In this document: positions 33,094 through 43,554 of the stretch, in pieces
Position numbering within the stretch: position 1 is the first letter of the stretch
Layout of the letters: each line of letters begins with the position of its first letter
Assembly (NCBI GenBank): GCA_016617855.1
Contig: JAECUM010029108.1
Span: 1-64,000 of the forward strand
DNA from: Megalonaias nervosa
Lineage: Eukaryota; Mollusca; Bivalvia; Unionida; Unionidae
Length of the DNA: 64,000 bases
Direction of reading: 5' to 3'
Position numbers and translations under genes: made by a program
Notes under the pieces: generated by a model
Database searches by the model: none
Told to the model about the DNA's origin: nothing
What the model saw: only the letters and a program-made list of their open reading frames with translations

Positions 33094-33944
33094 AAAAAGT
33101 TTACGCGACGTAAAGTTGTCGCAAATGCCGTTGATGACATCTGGGCAATAGATTTAGTAGATGTGTCAAATCTAGCTGAATTTAATGATAATAAGAAATA
33201 CTTATTTAATGTTATAGATATTTTTAGCAAATATGCTTTTAGTGTTCCAGTTTCAGATAAGACAGGAACGTCAATAAATGACGCGTTAAAACAGGTTATC
33301 GTTAGTACAGAAAGAAAACCAATAGAATCTAGACCGATCACGGAGCGGAGTTTTTCAATAAAAAGTTCGAGCAGTTTTTACTCCAAAATAATATCAAAAA
33401 ATATATTACAGGGAACGAAGGTAAAAGCGTTGTCGTCGAGTGATTTAATCGCACGCTAAACGAAAAAATACATAAACATATGACAGCTAAAAATACGAGT
33501 AAATATATTGACAATTTACAAAACATTGTTGATGAATAAAATAATACGAAGCACCGAACCACCAAAGTGTCGCCAAACGACGCAATTAAAAATCCAATAT
33601 TATCAAATGAAAACATGTACCGCAGACATAAATTTAAAGTTGGTGATAAAGTTAGAATTTCTTTAACGAAAAAAACATTTGAAAAAGGATTTACTCCAAA
33701 CTGGAGCGAAGAAGTATTTGTTGTTAATAAAGTACTTTTAACAATACCTGTAACATACTCGTTTAAAGATTTATTAGGTGAACCTATAACTGGCAGTTTT
33801 TACGAGCAGGAACTTCTGAAAACTGAACAAGATGTTTTCGTTATCGAAAAAGTTATTAGGAAAAAAGGCAATAAAAGTTTAGTTAAGTGGCGCGGGTATA
33901 GCGATAAATTTAATAGTTGGATACCAACTAAGTCGATCCAATAA
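33094..33944 (+). pseudogene. Retroviral-type integrase with C-terminal chromodomain
   Basis: From KKFTRRKVVANAVDDIWAID (first catalytic Asp) the frame runs through NVIDIFSKYAFSVPVSDKTG. A frameshift near 33320 follows, then DHGAEFFNKKFEQFL (second Asp), and VVVE (Glu) before a TGA at 33440, apparently CGA to TGA. An in-frame TAA lies near 33537. The C-terminal part (33567-33944) is open: an SH3-like region (HKFKVGDKVRISLTKKTFEK) and a chromodomain (VIEKVIRKKGNKSLVKWRGY, NSWIPTKSI). The chromodomain may guide insertion to marked chromatin. No N-terminal HHCC domain is visible. The PLA2-like domain takes its place upstream. Confidence 0.9.
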
Positions 33945-34431
33945 TGTTATTATAAATTTGTTCGTATTTCACAAGTAAGGATTTACATTTGATAGTTTTA
34001 CATAACGAAATTAAATGTAATTTTCTTGCATCATCAACTGGCATTAAATTGAATATTTTAGCAAAAATAAAATCGTATTTTATGCTCATTTGCTGGCCAG
34101 TTATTTTTAGATTTAAAAACGGTTTGATAAGCTGCCAAAATATTTGTTGTTCGGCAACAGTAAAATTAAATTTTATTATTTTTTTAGCAATGTGATACTT
34201 AACATTATATCGTCCAGTTGTCGGTCTGCTGTAATTTTTTCTGTCGGAGACTTCGACTATCTCATCTTCATCGTCATTATTAAATAAAATATCATCTTCA
34301 CTATAGCTAGCAAATTTGTCTATTATATCGTTAGTGATTGTAATATTGTCTGCGACTTTGTCGTTAGTGATTGTATCACTTACGATTGTATCTTCCGAAT
34401 ATATATCAGCAAGTCTTTTCATCAAGTTCAT
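33928..34431 (-). CDS. Possible VLTF3-like late transcription factor
   Basis: I choose Met 34431 (MNLMKRLADIYSEDTIVSDT); the frame is open to 34494. It is about 167 residues and intact. The N-terminal half is acidic (YSEDDILFNNDDEDEIVEVS). The C-terminal half, FNFTVAEQQIFWQLIKPFLN, then MSIKYDFIFAKIFNLMPVDD, resembles the end of pox-type VLTF3 proteins (a Y-x-F/Y-V/I-L-Y-K-I-L-E-L block). This resemblance is by eye and weak. The gene converges on integrase; their ends overlap by 17 bp. Confidence 0.45.
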   Translation of the reverse strand: MNLMKRLADIYSEDTIVSDTITNDKVADNITITNDIIDKFASYSEDDILFNNDDEDEIVEVSDRKNYSRPTTGRYNVKYHIAKKIIKFNFTVAEQQIFWQLIKPFLNLKITGQQMSIKYDFIFAKIFNLMPVDDARKLHLISLCKTIKCKSLLVKYEQIYNNIIGST

Positions 34432-34520
34432 ATTATAATATACTTTTATATAATTTATTGTTATATGATGACTAACGAGGTAAAATATCACCAAAAAGTT
34501 AATATATTAAATTATAACTA

Positions 34521-34707
34521 ACTAGCTGAAGCAGTGAGAAAATGTCTGTTAGGGTATAATTCTTATTCTGTCGATGTTATTGTTACGCAAGGCGAAATTG
34601 ATAGGATATTGCTAACAGCAGCAGAAAAAAATAAACTTAACGATAGCGCAATAATGACGCTGAAATTTGATAAAGATGATATTATAGCGTTTGCTCATAA
34701 TTGCTAG
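34521..34707 (+). pseudogene. Short ORF remnant between two minus-strand genes
   Basis: An open stretch without ATG reads LAEAVRKCLLGYNSYSVDVI, then TQGEIDRILLTAAEKNKLND, and stops at 34705-34707. An ATG at 34541 lies in another frame, so a start-proximal frameshift is possible. No domain is recognised. The peptide-like composition suggests a former small gene. Confidence 0.3.
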
Positions 34708-34716
34708 CAAATATAT

Positions 34717-35524
34717 TTAATCATCATATCTAAAGATAATCCAAGCATCGTATTCGCTTGAAAAAGCTGATCTTATTATTCTATTGGCAACAAATTTTAC
34801 TACCCTGGGATTTATCTTGTAGTATTGAGCAGCAGATGAGATTGAAGGAAATTTGATTTCCTCATCTGTTTCGAGATTAAATGAAACAACAGGTTTTACC
34901 GGACATCTAAAATTAATACCACCACCTCGTCATTTTCTCACATTTTCCTGCTGGGTAACTAGTTCTAAATTTTCCATTCGATTATCAGTCTTTACGTTAT
35001 TGATGTGATTAATAACCAAACCATTAGGTATAGATCTGTTAAACGTCTCGTAAAGAAAACGATGGCTAAGATAACTAACTTTATCGGTTAGTGTTCCTCT
35101 GACAGTTACCGTGAGATACCCCATATTATTCATACAACCAACAACTTTTTTAGTTTTTCTTCTTCGAATAATTCCCTTATCATTTGCCTCGTATAAATCA
35201 AATACCGGATGCGGCTAAAATTCGTTTTGTAAAGATAAGTTTTCAATATTGTCATCAGTGACCGCGCCGTTAACATGATGTACACGTTGTCCTTCTGGAA
35301 TTTCGTAGCAGAACAAAGTGTAAATAAAATTTTTCTTTAATATTTCCGTTCTCTCAGCATTATCACCTTTAACGCTAATCTTATAACCTGCTGGCGTTGC
35401 TTTACCAACAGATTTTTGAGATTTTATGTTAATAACCGAACCAAGTGCATTACCAGCGTACAACTGACTTGAGGTGAACGTAATAATACTCTTGTTCGTT
35501 TGCGTTTGTCATATTTTGTTTCAT
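34717..35524 (-). pseudogene. Tandem HNH endonuclease with NUMOD-like tail
   Basis: It starts at 35524 (MKQNMTNANEQEYYYVHLKS). A frameshift follows near 35463. The first HNH unit is open (35463-35215) and contains GQRVHHVNGAVTDDNIENLS. After a stop a second HNH unit follows (NGLVINHINNVKTDNRMENL, 35133-34930). After another stop the tail FPSISSAAQYYKINPRVVKF, a NUMOD1-like DNA-binding helix, ends at 34717. HNH_3/NUMOD proteins are homing-type nucleases of phages and giant viruses. The gene is divergent from PolB across a palindromic spacer. At least three lesions make it a pseudogene. Confidence 0.75.
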
Positions 35525-35628
35525 TATACTATAAGCATTTTATATCTCTAATTGATTTTTCAACTGGCGTGTGGTGAGTTATCGACCGAACAATCAATTA
35601 GAGATATAATATTACACTATATACAACA
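35525..35628. promoter_or_regulatory. Divergent HNH/PolB spacer with perfect 18-bp inverted repeat
   Basis: The arms TTATATCTCTAATTGATT (35540-35557) and its exact reverse complement (35592-35609) flank a 34-bp centre. Each arm lies about 16-20 bp from a start codon, HNH to the left and PolB to the right. Each arm carries a TATA-like stretch facing outward. This fits a symmetric bidirectional promoter, or an operator or origin. Confidence 0.6.
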
Positions 35629-38600
35629 ATGCTGAAATTACGTGATATAGCTAAAAAGAGCCTTATGGGAGAACCTGAAAAAATAGCGACTGCCTTTACA
35701 GGATTTGACAACAGTTATCGGTTCGATAAACAAATCGTACTGGTAAATTTCACTGCAACAAAACTCTATCATTTGCTAGAGTCAACTGTAAAACGTGAAC
35801 GTGAAAAACATAAGGGTCTGAGAATATTAGTGCAATATCACGTTATATTTTCAAATCTACTTGTGACAGACAAGGAAATTGCAGACCCTTAAATTAACGC
35901 AAAATCAAGGCGTGTTTTGCTTGGGACTAATCTTTCATCACTAGCTGATGAAATACACCAGGAAATTTGGAAAAAGATAGAAGAATTTACCGAATCGGGT
36001 TCGGGTTGGAAGTTTGAAATTATTACTGAAATTTTATTTCACACAATAAAATATAACGTATTACGCGGTAGTTCGTATACTGACCTACCACAAAAAATAA
36101 AAAATAAAAAATGCTGTATAAACGTAAAGAACGTTGATAACAGATGTTTTCAGTGGGCTATTCTTTCTGCGCTATTTCCAGTAGAACAAAATGCTGATCG
36201 CGTTGACGAGTATTTTAGTCACGTATCAAAATTAAATTTTAATGGCATCGACTTTCCAGTTGCAGAAAATCAAAAACTAAAGTTTGAAAAGCAAAATAAT
36301 GTTTCAATAAATGTTTTCGGACTAGATGAAAAAGAAAACGTCTATCCGAGATACATTTCAGAAAAAAACTTCACAATCGACAATAAACTTGTTGTTTTAT
36401 AAAAATCATTACGTTTGGATCAAAAACTTTAACGGACTAGTTGGCAGACAGTATAGTAAACAAAACAATAAAAAGTTCTTCTGTTATCGCTGCTTGCACG
36501 GTTGCTCTGACAATGAAACATTACAGAAGCATTTGCATTACTGTAGTGACGTACAACGAATAACAATGCCGTCCAAAGAAAATAATTTATTACAGTTTGT
36601 CAATAATAATCATAAACTAAAAATTCCTTTCGTTATATACGCTGATTTCGAATGCTTACTGCAGCCTGTACTTGGCGTAGAAAATAATCCTAACAAATCA
36701 AGTACAAAAAAAATCTCAAAATCATGTTCCATGCGGAGTGGCGTACAAAATAGTTTGCTGTGCTGATTCGAGCCTATCCAAACCAATCAAATTATATCGC
36801 GGTAAAAATCCAGCTGTTTGGCTTCTCAAGCAGTTAATTAGCGAAGTTGATGATATATTTAATCGTTTAAAAAGAATAACTCCAATGATAAAACTGACAT
36901 CTCAACAAGAATCCGATCACAAGCAAGCGGAATTTTGTCATATTTGTGAAAAGCTTTTGAAGCTTCTGATAATAAAAAAGTACGTGACCATTGTCATCTA
37001 ACAGGACAGTATCGTGGAGCGGCTCATGATAAATGTAATTTAAGGTTTCATGCTCCAGATTTTATTCCAGTTGTTCTTCACAATTTCAGAGGATATGACA
37101 GTCATATTATAGTAGAAGCTTTTGGTGATCCTGAAATAAAATCTCGTTTAAAACTCGATAACGTGATTAAGTGTATTCCAAATAATTTTGAAAAGTATAT
37201 GTCAGTTACTTTAGGTAAGTTGCGTTTGATTGACAGCCTACAGTTTATGGCAGCATTATTGGATGAGCTAGTGAAAGGTTGTAGCGAGTTTAATTGCCTA
37301 CGAGACTGTTTTGGAGATAAATTTAATCTATTGACTAAAAAAGGAGTATTTCCGTACGAGTATCTCGACGATTGGAGTAAATTTGATGAAATTTCTTTAC
37401 CTAGTAAAGACAAATTTTATTCGCAACTAAAAAATGAAACATAACTGATAGCGAGTATAAGTACGCACAAGATACTTGGAAAGAATTTGATTGCAAGACG
37501 TTTGGCGATTATCATGATTTGTATCTGAAAACTGACGTGTTATTGCTGGCGGACGTATTTGAAAGTTTTCGAAAAGTGAGCTATAACAATTACGGACTTG
37601 ATCCTTGCTGGTATTACTCTTCCCCTGGGTTATCTTGGGATCCTCTCTTAAAGTTTAGTAAAGTAAAGTTAGAATTACTGACTGACGTTGATATGTTCAA
37701 TTTTATCGAAAAAGGTATCAGAGGCGGTATTAGCGTTATAACAAAGAAATATTCTGAAGCAAACAACAAATACCTGAAAGAGTACAATCCTAAGCTTCCT
37801 TCAAAGTATATAATTTATCTAGATTTCAATAATTTGTACGGTTATTCTATGGCCGAACCAATGCCATTTGGTGGATTTCGTTGGATTACGACTGAACAAT
37901 TTCTATCGGAGACAGAAAAAAAGATATCCGACGATATTTCGTATTTCGTTGAAGTTGATCTCGATTATCCAACTTCGCTATACAATTTACACAACGATTA
38001 TCCTTTCTGTGCGGAATCAGTGGTAATAGATTATAGTATGTTATCTCAAGAACAACAAGCGATAGCATCACCAAGACAAAATTCTAAGGTAAAAAAACTA
38101 GTACCAAATTTAATCGATAAGAAAAATTATGTTTTGCATTACAGAGTTTTAAAACAAGCAATAGACGCTGGTTTTGTGTTGAGGAAAGTTCATAGAGTTT
38201 TAAAGTTTAATCAGTCACCTTGGATGAAAGGTTATATTAACTTAAACACTTCGAAAAGAGCTGTAGCGAAAACCGATTTTGAAAAAACTTCTTTAAGCTT
38301 ATGAACAACTCCGTTTTTGGTAAGACGATGGAAAATATTAGAAAACGAGTAAATATCGAGCTAGTTAATGATATCAATCGCAGGAATAAACTTGTGTCAG
38401 ACGATGATTTTGTTAGTATGAAAAGTTTTAATGAAAATCTTGTCGCGATACAAAGAAGAAAAACAAATCTAAAACTAAATAAGCCAATTTACGTTGGAGC
38501 TTTCGTGTTAGATTTATCGAAGTGGCTCATGTACGATTTTCATTACAATTTTGTTAAAAATCAGTGGCCGTCAAGTAGACTATTGTTTACTGATACCGAC

Positions 38601-39060
38601 TCGCTCGTGTATGAAATCGAATGCGAGGACGTCTATCAGGATATATACGATAATCGACATCTGTTTGATCTTTCCGATTACCCTCGTGACAGTAAATTTC
38701 ACGATGACATAAATAAAAGGTTATTGGTAAGTTCAAGGATGAAATGAGCTGCGCAGTAAAATGTATGCCGTATTGCTAGACAATAATAAAATAACGAAAA
38801 AAGCAAAAGGTCTGCCTCGCGATTTTGTTAAAAAGTTTATGAAATTTGATGATTACAAGTACGCGCTTGACGGCGGCATTAGTTTTATAAGAGCAATGGC
38901 TATTCGAACAAATCATCATAAACTCGAAATAGATGTCATTATCAAACGCGGATTGAGTAATTTTGATGACAAACGTTATTGCAAAAATGGAGTAGATACA
39001 TTTGCATTTGGGTATTGTTTTGATGATAGATCTATACTCGATATTATATTCAATGACTAG
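35629..39060 (+). pseudogene. Protein-primed family B DNA polymerase (pPolB)
   Basis: It starts at MLKLRDIAKKSLMGEPEKIA. The 3'-5' exonuclease has YADFECLL (Exo I, Asp/Glu at 36643-36651), VVLHNFRGYDSH (Exo II) and YHDLYLKTDVLLLADVFE (Exo III). An FCHICEK / RDHCHLTGQYRGAAHDKCN insert (36930-37040) resembles an endonuclease VII-type zinc knot. The polymerase motifs are YLDFNNLYGYSM (motif A, 37816 on), NNSVFGKTMEN (motif B, 38304 on) and FTDTDSLVYE (motif C, near 38590). About seven frameshifts or stops split it (near 35892, 36395, 36715, 36960, 37440, 38295 and 38750). This enzyme would copy the element from a protein primer at the TIR ends. Confidence 0.95.
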
Positions 39061-39091
39061 GGTATGCAATTTTGTGTGAACAATAAAAATA

Positions 39092-39537
39092 ATGTTTGAA
39101 AATTTGACAGTGACAAATAGCTACAATAGCAAGATCAAATATCTAATGATGGCAAACAGTTGACAGTTGAAATTAATAATGAAATATCAGGTATATGTTT
39201 CAGCGGCCGTGACATGCTAAAACTTTCGCTCATCAAATCTGATAACAGCGAGTATTTCAATTACCTTGAACAACTAAGCCAGAAGTTATCAGCAGGATTT
39301 TAAAACTTTCATGATCCGATAAGTCAACAAAAATATACTAAACTTATCATCGATCTCGATCGGTCAAAAGTATATTTTATCGACAAAAAATATCCTCTTA
39401 ACAAGCCGCAAATAAAGGATTTGTTCGAATGTCGTCGCTGTGTGAGCGGCAAAGTAAAATTCTGTCTCTATTATCGTGATAATGAAATATTTCTAATATC
39501 AACGGTTGAAACATTGATAATTAGTGATGAGGTCTAA
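39092..39537 (+). pseudogene. Polinton gene D, unknown function
   Basis: An ATG at 39092 (MFENLTVTNSYNSKIKY) is followed by a shift near 39150 and an in-frame TAA near 39301. The later part reads DPISQQKYTKLIIDLDRSKV, then GKVKFCLYYRDNEIFLISTV, and stops at 39535-39537, directly before the right TIR. The diverged homologue at 1765-2213 conserves the same blocks. No fold is assigned. Confidence 0.65.
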
Positions 39538-39539
39538 AC

Positions 39540-39898
39540 TTTCACTTACCTTCTTACTCCAGCGAATAAATCCTACGCGTAACTCGTATTTGGTTAAAGG
39601 GGGTAGAGGTCCTGGGCTAGAAATCTCCTGGCTAAAAACTGAAAGTCTTGCTGGGATAAGGATTGGTGGGTCTCCGAGATGGTAATTTGTATTTGTTTGG
39701 AGGGTCTCCGAGATGGTAATTTATATTTGTTTGGAGGTGGGTAAAGGTCTTGGATTATATTTGAAGTAGAAATCTCCTAGCTAAAAACTGTAAGTCGTTT
39801 TGGGATAGGGATTGGTGGGTCTCCGAGATGGTAATTAGTATTTGTTTGGAGGGTGGGGAGAGGTCCTTGAGATAGAAGTCTCCATTTCCCTTACTACT
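39540..39898 (-). repeat. Right terminal inverted repeat of element 1
   Basis: Reverse complement of 23389-23735 with the same internal ~150-bp duplication. It is followed by the AATGGA target duplication at 39899-39904. Confidence 0.93.
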
Positions 39899-39904
39899 AA
39901 TGGA

Positions 39905-42289
39905 AGCAACATGCGATAGTACTAACCTGTCAGTCAGTCACTGCAAGTGAACATGTACTTATTATGATCACTAAAGCACGAAACGTCAGTCGGCACCTCC
40001 TCTTTTTGACAGAAATAAGTAGAGCTGATCGAATGAAATACCACACCTGCTAATCACGAGAGTACCCTTGGTTCAAAATGATTTAATGAACTACTTGCAT
40101 GTCATCTGCCACTCAAAATGACAGGAAATAGTTCGCTTGTTTCTCATCCAAATAATGAAAATAAATGTAGAGGACCCTTCCAGCTTTTTTTCGAAAATAC
40201 ATACTTGTTGATACGTGTATTTTTTTTTTTGGATTATAACACTAGCAACATGTGATAATCGCTATTAGTTAAAATGTGACTTTGTATTCTTACACAAATC
40301 ACAACTAGCACTTTTATTGTATTTACTGCGAATCTGTAGTAAATATGTTTTTAAAATGTATATCAAACTTTTTAAACGGTAGTCGTTTCTTTCACACAAA
40401 TAGGATTTTCGTTTCTTATTTCATAAGCTATGTTACTATTTTCGCTTGGAACAGGTGTTGTCAGTCACATTAAAATAAGAAACGCATTTAAATGATTTCA
40501 AATTGCTTCAAAGTCGTAAAAGGTCACGCTCAAGTGAAAACCGCAAGACAAAAGCATCATTTAGCCATCATTTTACTGAAATAAGCAAATCAGCTTAAAG
40601 TGGAGGGGTCACCTGTAAAGTGTTTATCGGGATTTTATAAAGTGACGTTCTGGCTAAACGTTGAATAGGGAATAAATAACATTTACCTGTACGTTCAACT
40701 ATTTATGTACAATGTAAACGTTTCTTCCATATGGATATATACATATTTGATAATAATTCCAATCGTTTTTTAATTGAACGCGTTTTCTGCAATTTGATTG
40801 GATGTAAACGATAACGTGATACTGAACTGGAATTTGTTTGCACATCGATAAATTCTGCGGACTTCTTTTGGTTCCCTGTTTCCATGTCATTTGATGTTAA
40901 GTTTTATCTATATCAACCCATTACACCCTAATAATAACAACAACAAGAAAAACCCACTCACCCACTCCTGTGATTTCCAATCAAAATTTACAAACCACAG
41001 ATTAAAATGGACCATTATAAGTTAAAACAATGTAATTGCCCAGATCTTCCTGCACTCCACCACTCATCCCCTTTGCCGACGAAGGCATGTGGTAGGCTTT
41101 ACAAGCCAATCTTCGGAAATTATTGTATTTCACGTCGACAACATGCTAAAAATCAGGGTCATATGTCAAGCAAGGGATCTCACTAAAAATGGACACGATT
41201 TTGCTTTTGAAAGACCGAAATGCATAGATAGTAAAAAACAAAAACGTTGCTGTAACAACACGTGCCATTCGCAAGCGTAATTTTCGAAAAAAATGGAATA
41301 TCCTGGTTTAACCGCAACAACCAGTTTATATATATTAAAATAATGATTATAACAATATATCACTGACATGATCCGCTAAGACATTATACTCCATATTACT
41401 GTATAAAGGATCGACGAATCTTGGCTAGCGAAGACCGGGCAATGTATTCTATCGCAATTAAGAGGCTAATGAAAGAAAACTTCAATCTACCTAAAAATGA
41501 ATGTTTTGTTGATTAAATATGTTGATCTGATGTTAGAAAGGACGTAAATTGGAATTATAAGGATTAAATGGTCATGATTGGGTGTTTATCGATATGTTAA
41601 TCTTACCTAATCACTCGCAAAATAAACATAAAGCCCTATACTATTAATATTGCCGTTTCTAATTTTTCTTTAGAGACACCGTGTTTTAAATAAAATATCA
41701 GAAACATCGCACTAGACTTGAGAAGACCAGATATTCATGTAGGATATTGGCCCCCGTTTCATTAAACTTCTTAATAAATTATTCCTAACGTTGAGATGCC
41801 CTCATATCTTTGGTGTTGCTTGTCTTCTTTCCCCAAAGAAGTCATCTCTTATCTCTGAGGAAATTTTGATGATTTGCTCAACTATTTTTGCAAGAATAGA
41901 AATGATTTCTTGTATTAAATTATAAAACAAAAATGTAAGTTTTCATCCTTTCCAAATTCTCTACCTCAGATGAAACAACTGGTATTGTCTAAAGTATCAT
42001 AAGCAATGCAAAATCTCAGTTTAAGGAAAACTTGTTGAAATTTTGTGAAACCGCTCGAAACCCCTAAATGAACTATTAAATAAGATCACCTCGTGGATTT
42101 CTTCAAATTTGCACCGAGAATATACTTCGATAAGTAATACATCGTAAAAAGGATGAACTAACCGAAAAATGGAGGAAAACCATGTCACAAGTTCAGAATG
42201 CTCGGAAAGATATAAATTTATGTCAAAATCATAACTTTACACAACTGTTAGTACACGTTCATTACAAGAATGTAGTCCGGTGAGTTCAC
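39905..42289. other. Spacer between the two Polintons, nothing recognised
   Basis: No gene, LTR, TIR or tRNA-like box could be supported in these 2.4 kb. Open frames are short and without motifs. Confidence 0.5.
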
Positions 42290-42295
42290 ATAAGT

Positions 42296-42690
42296 AGTAT
42301 AGGATGCCACATGGGGGAATAAGGGGGAATCCTATGCTAAGTAGGGTGTGTGGTTTCTAGGGTCAAGATGGGAAATCCAGTCGGAAAACAATGTCCATAT
42401 GCTTAACACTGCAGACCTCTAGCTGACATTCATACTGTCGAGAGCACATTGCATGCATTTTTATAAGTGGTTGACCTCAAGTGGGACCCTATGGCCTGAA
42501 ACGGAAATTAACATTACGCCGTAGATTTAGCACTTGCCGGTCTCTATGGCTTCTAACGAGAAATATAATGCTAAAACTACACTTACTATGCAACACACCA
42601 TTAGGAGTGACCATTACCCACTCACCTATTGATCACACAAGAGAATATGATGCAAAAGAAGGGGTATAAAATAAAATAAATTCTTTATAA
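42296..42690 (+). repeat. Left terminal inverted repeat of element 2
   Basis: It aligns with the reverse complement of 58040-58440. Shared blocks include CTCTAGCTGACAT, GTCGAGAGCACATT, TTATAAGTGG and TATTGATCACA. A TATAAAAT box sits at 42665-42672 near its inner edge. Confidence 0.75.
42665..42672 (+). promoter_or_regulatory. TATA box conserved in both TIRs of element 2 (left)
   Basis: GGGTATAAAAT points into the element and is kept in the right TIR at 58052-58059 despite much divergence around it. No plus-strand gene is recognised immediately downstream. Confidence 0.4.
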
Positions 42691-42999
42691 AATGATAAAA
42701 CCCTTAACCCCTCTATGACGGCTCTAGGCTATCTTCTAGAAGAGGTAATCCATCGGAATCAAATTATTCCACGCTGTAGTCCTTGGGAACGTAAACATCT
42801 ATACAATAGGTACCGTAGTGATGTCTGTCGTCTGTGTTGATTATCTTTAGCATACATCACTGGATCTCAAGAAGTTCTGTACGAAATGTGGATCATGAAG
42901 TTCCCAGGTTTTCATTTTCAAAGGTCATGATAAGGAATGAGTTCACATTTGACAGATCTGTCAAGTTAGTCGACGCATGGGCAGTCTCGATAATTTTGT

Positions 43000-43530
43000 T
43001 GCAAGAGAGGTTCGATTCTCAAGAAGTCGATGGAGATAGGGAATATCTGTTATGTCTTTATACCATTCTTTCAAGACTTTTTTCTTAGACGAGTAATCAT
43101 GCGTCTTCCAGATCCCCTTCCAATTTAGGATCTCGATTCATCAGCAAACAGTTGTCGTGTTGCACGTGACTAGGAGGATCGATTTGACGACCATAACAAT
43201 TTTCTATATTCAGGCGGGTATGTCTTACTGCCAGTTGGTGAGCAACAATAAGCCATCGTAACATCTTGTCTGTATCTATCATTTCTCCACGAAGTATGTG
43301 TGACCGGTGTTCTAGATACAAAACATTATCCTCCTTGTTTACGTCCACGACGCTGTGTTTTATATCTTCCTTTTCTTTTTCTCCACTTGGGATTGGGGCC
43401 TGTGACTGCTGTCTGGATGCGAAACATCATCTTCGCCTATCTCTACGGTTGTGTTCCATATCTTCATTTTTGTTCTCTTCTCCAATTAGTCTATGACTGC
43501 TATTCTGTATAGAAAACATCTTCCTATTTC
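43000..43530 (-). pseudogene. Unidentified ORF remnants downstream of the element 2 MCP
   Basis: An open stretch (43348-43097) reads NVLYLEHRSHILRGEMIDTD, then KMLRWLIVAHQLAVRHTRLN, with a preceding Lys/Glu-rich part. It lies between the MCP stop at 43555 and the left TIR, on the same strand. It may be a former small gene; no domain is recognised. Confidence 0.3.
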
Positions 43531-43554
43531 TGTGGGCTCGTGCTCTATTGACAG

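Larger units (their letters stand above)
23389..39898 (+). mobile_element. Polinton/Maverick element 1, full length, inactivated
   Basis: This 16.5-kb element is bounded by terminal inverted repeats that begin AGTAGTAAGGGAAATGGAG at both ends. AATGGA flanks it at 23384-23389 and 39899-39904, a 6-bp target duplication as is usual for Polintons. It encodes the hallmark set: protein-primed DNA polymerase B, retroviral-type integrase, packaging ATPase, adenain-like protease, and penton and major capsid proteins. Accessory genes are also present (fibre-like, PLA2-like, HNH, zinc ribbon). Genes at both ends point outward towards the TIRs. Most genes carry one to several frameshifts or stops, so it cannot move by itself, but the reading frames are still easy to follow. 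Confidence 0.93.

Noticed and set aside
42400..42690. 62-residue frame as a gene also present at 58069-58290
   Set aside because: The similarity is at DNA level over the whole TIR and includes non-coding parts; it reflects the inverted repeat, not a gene.
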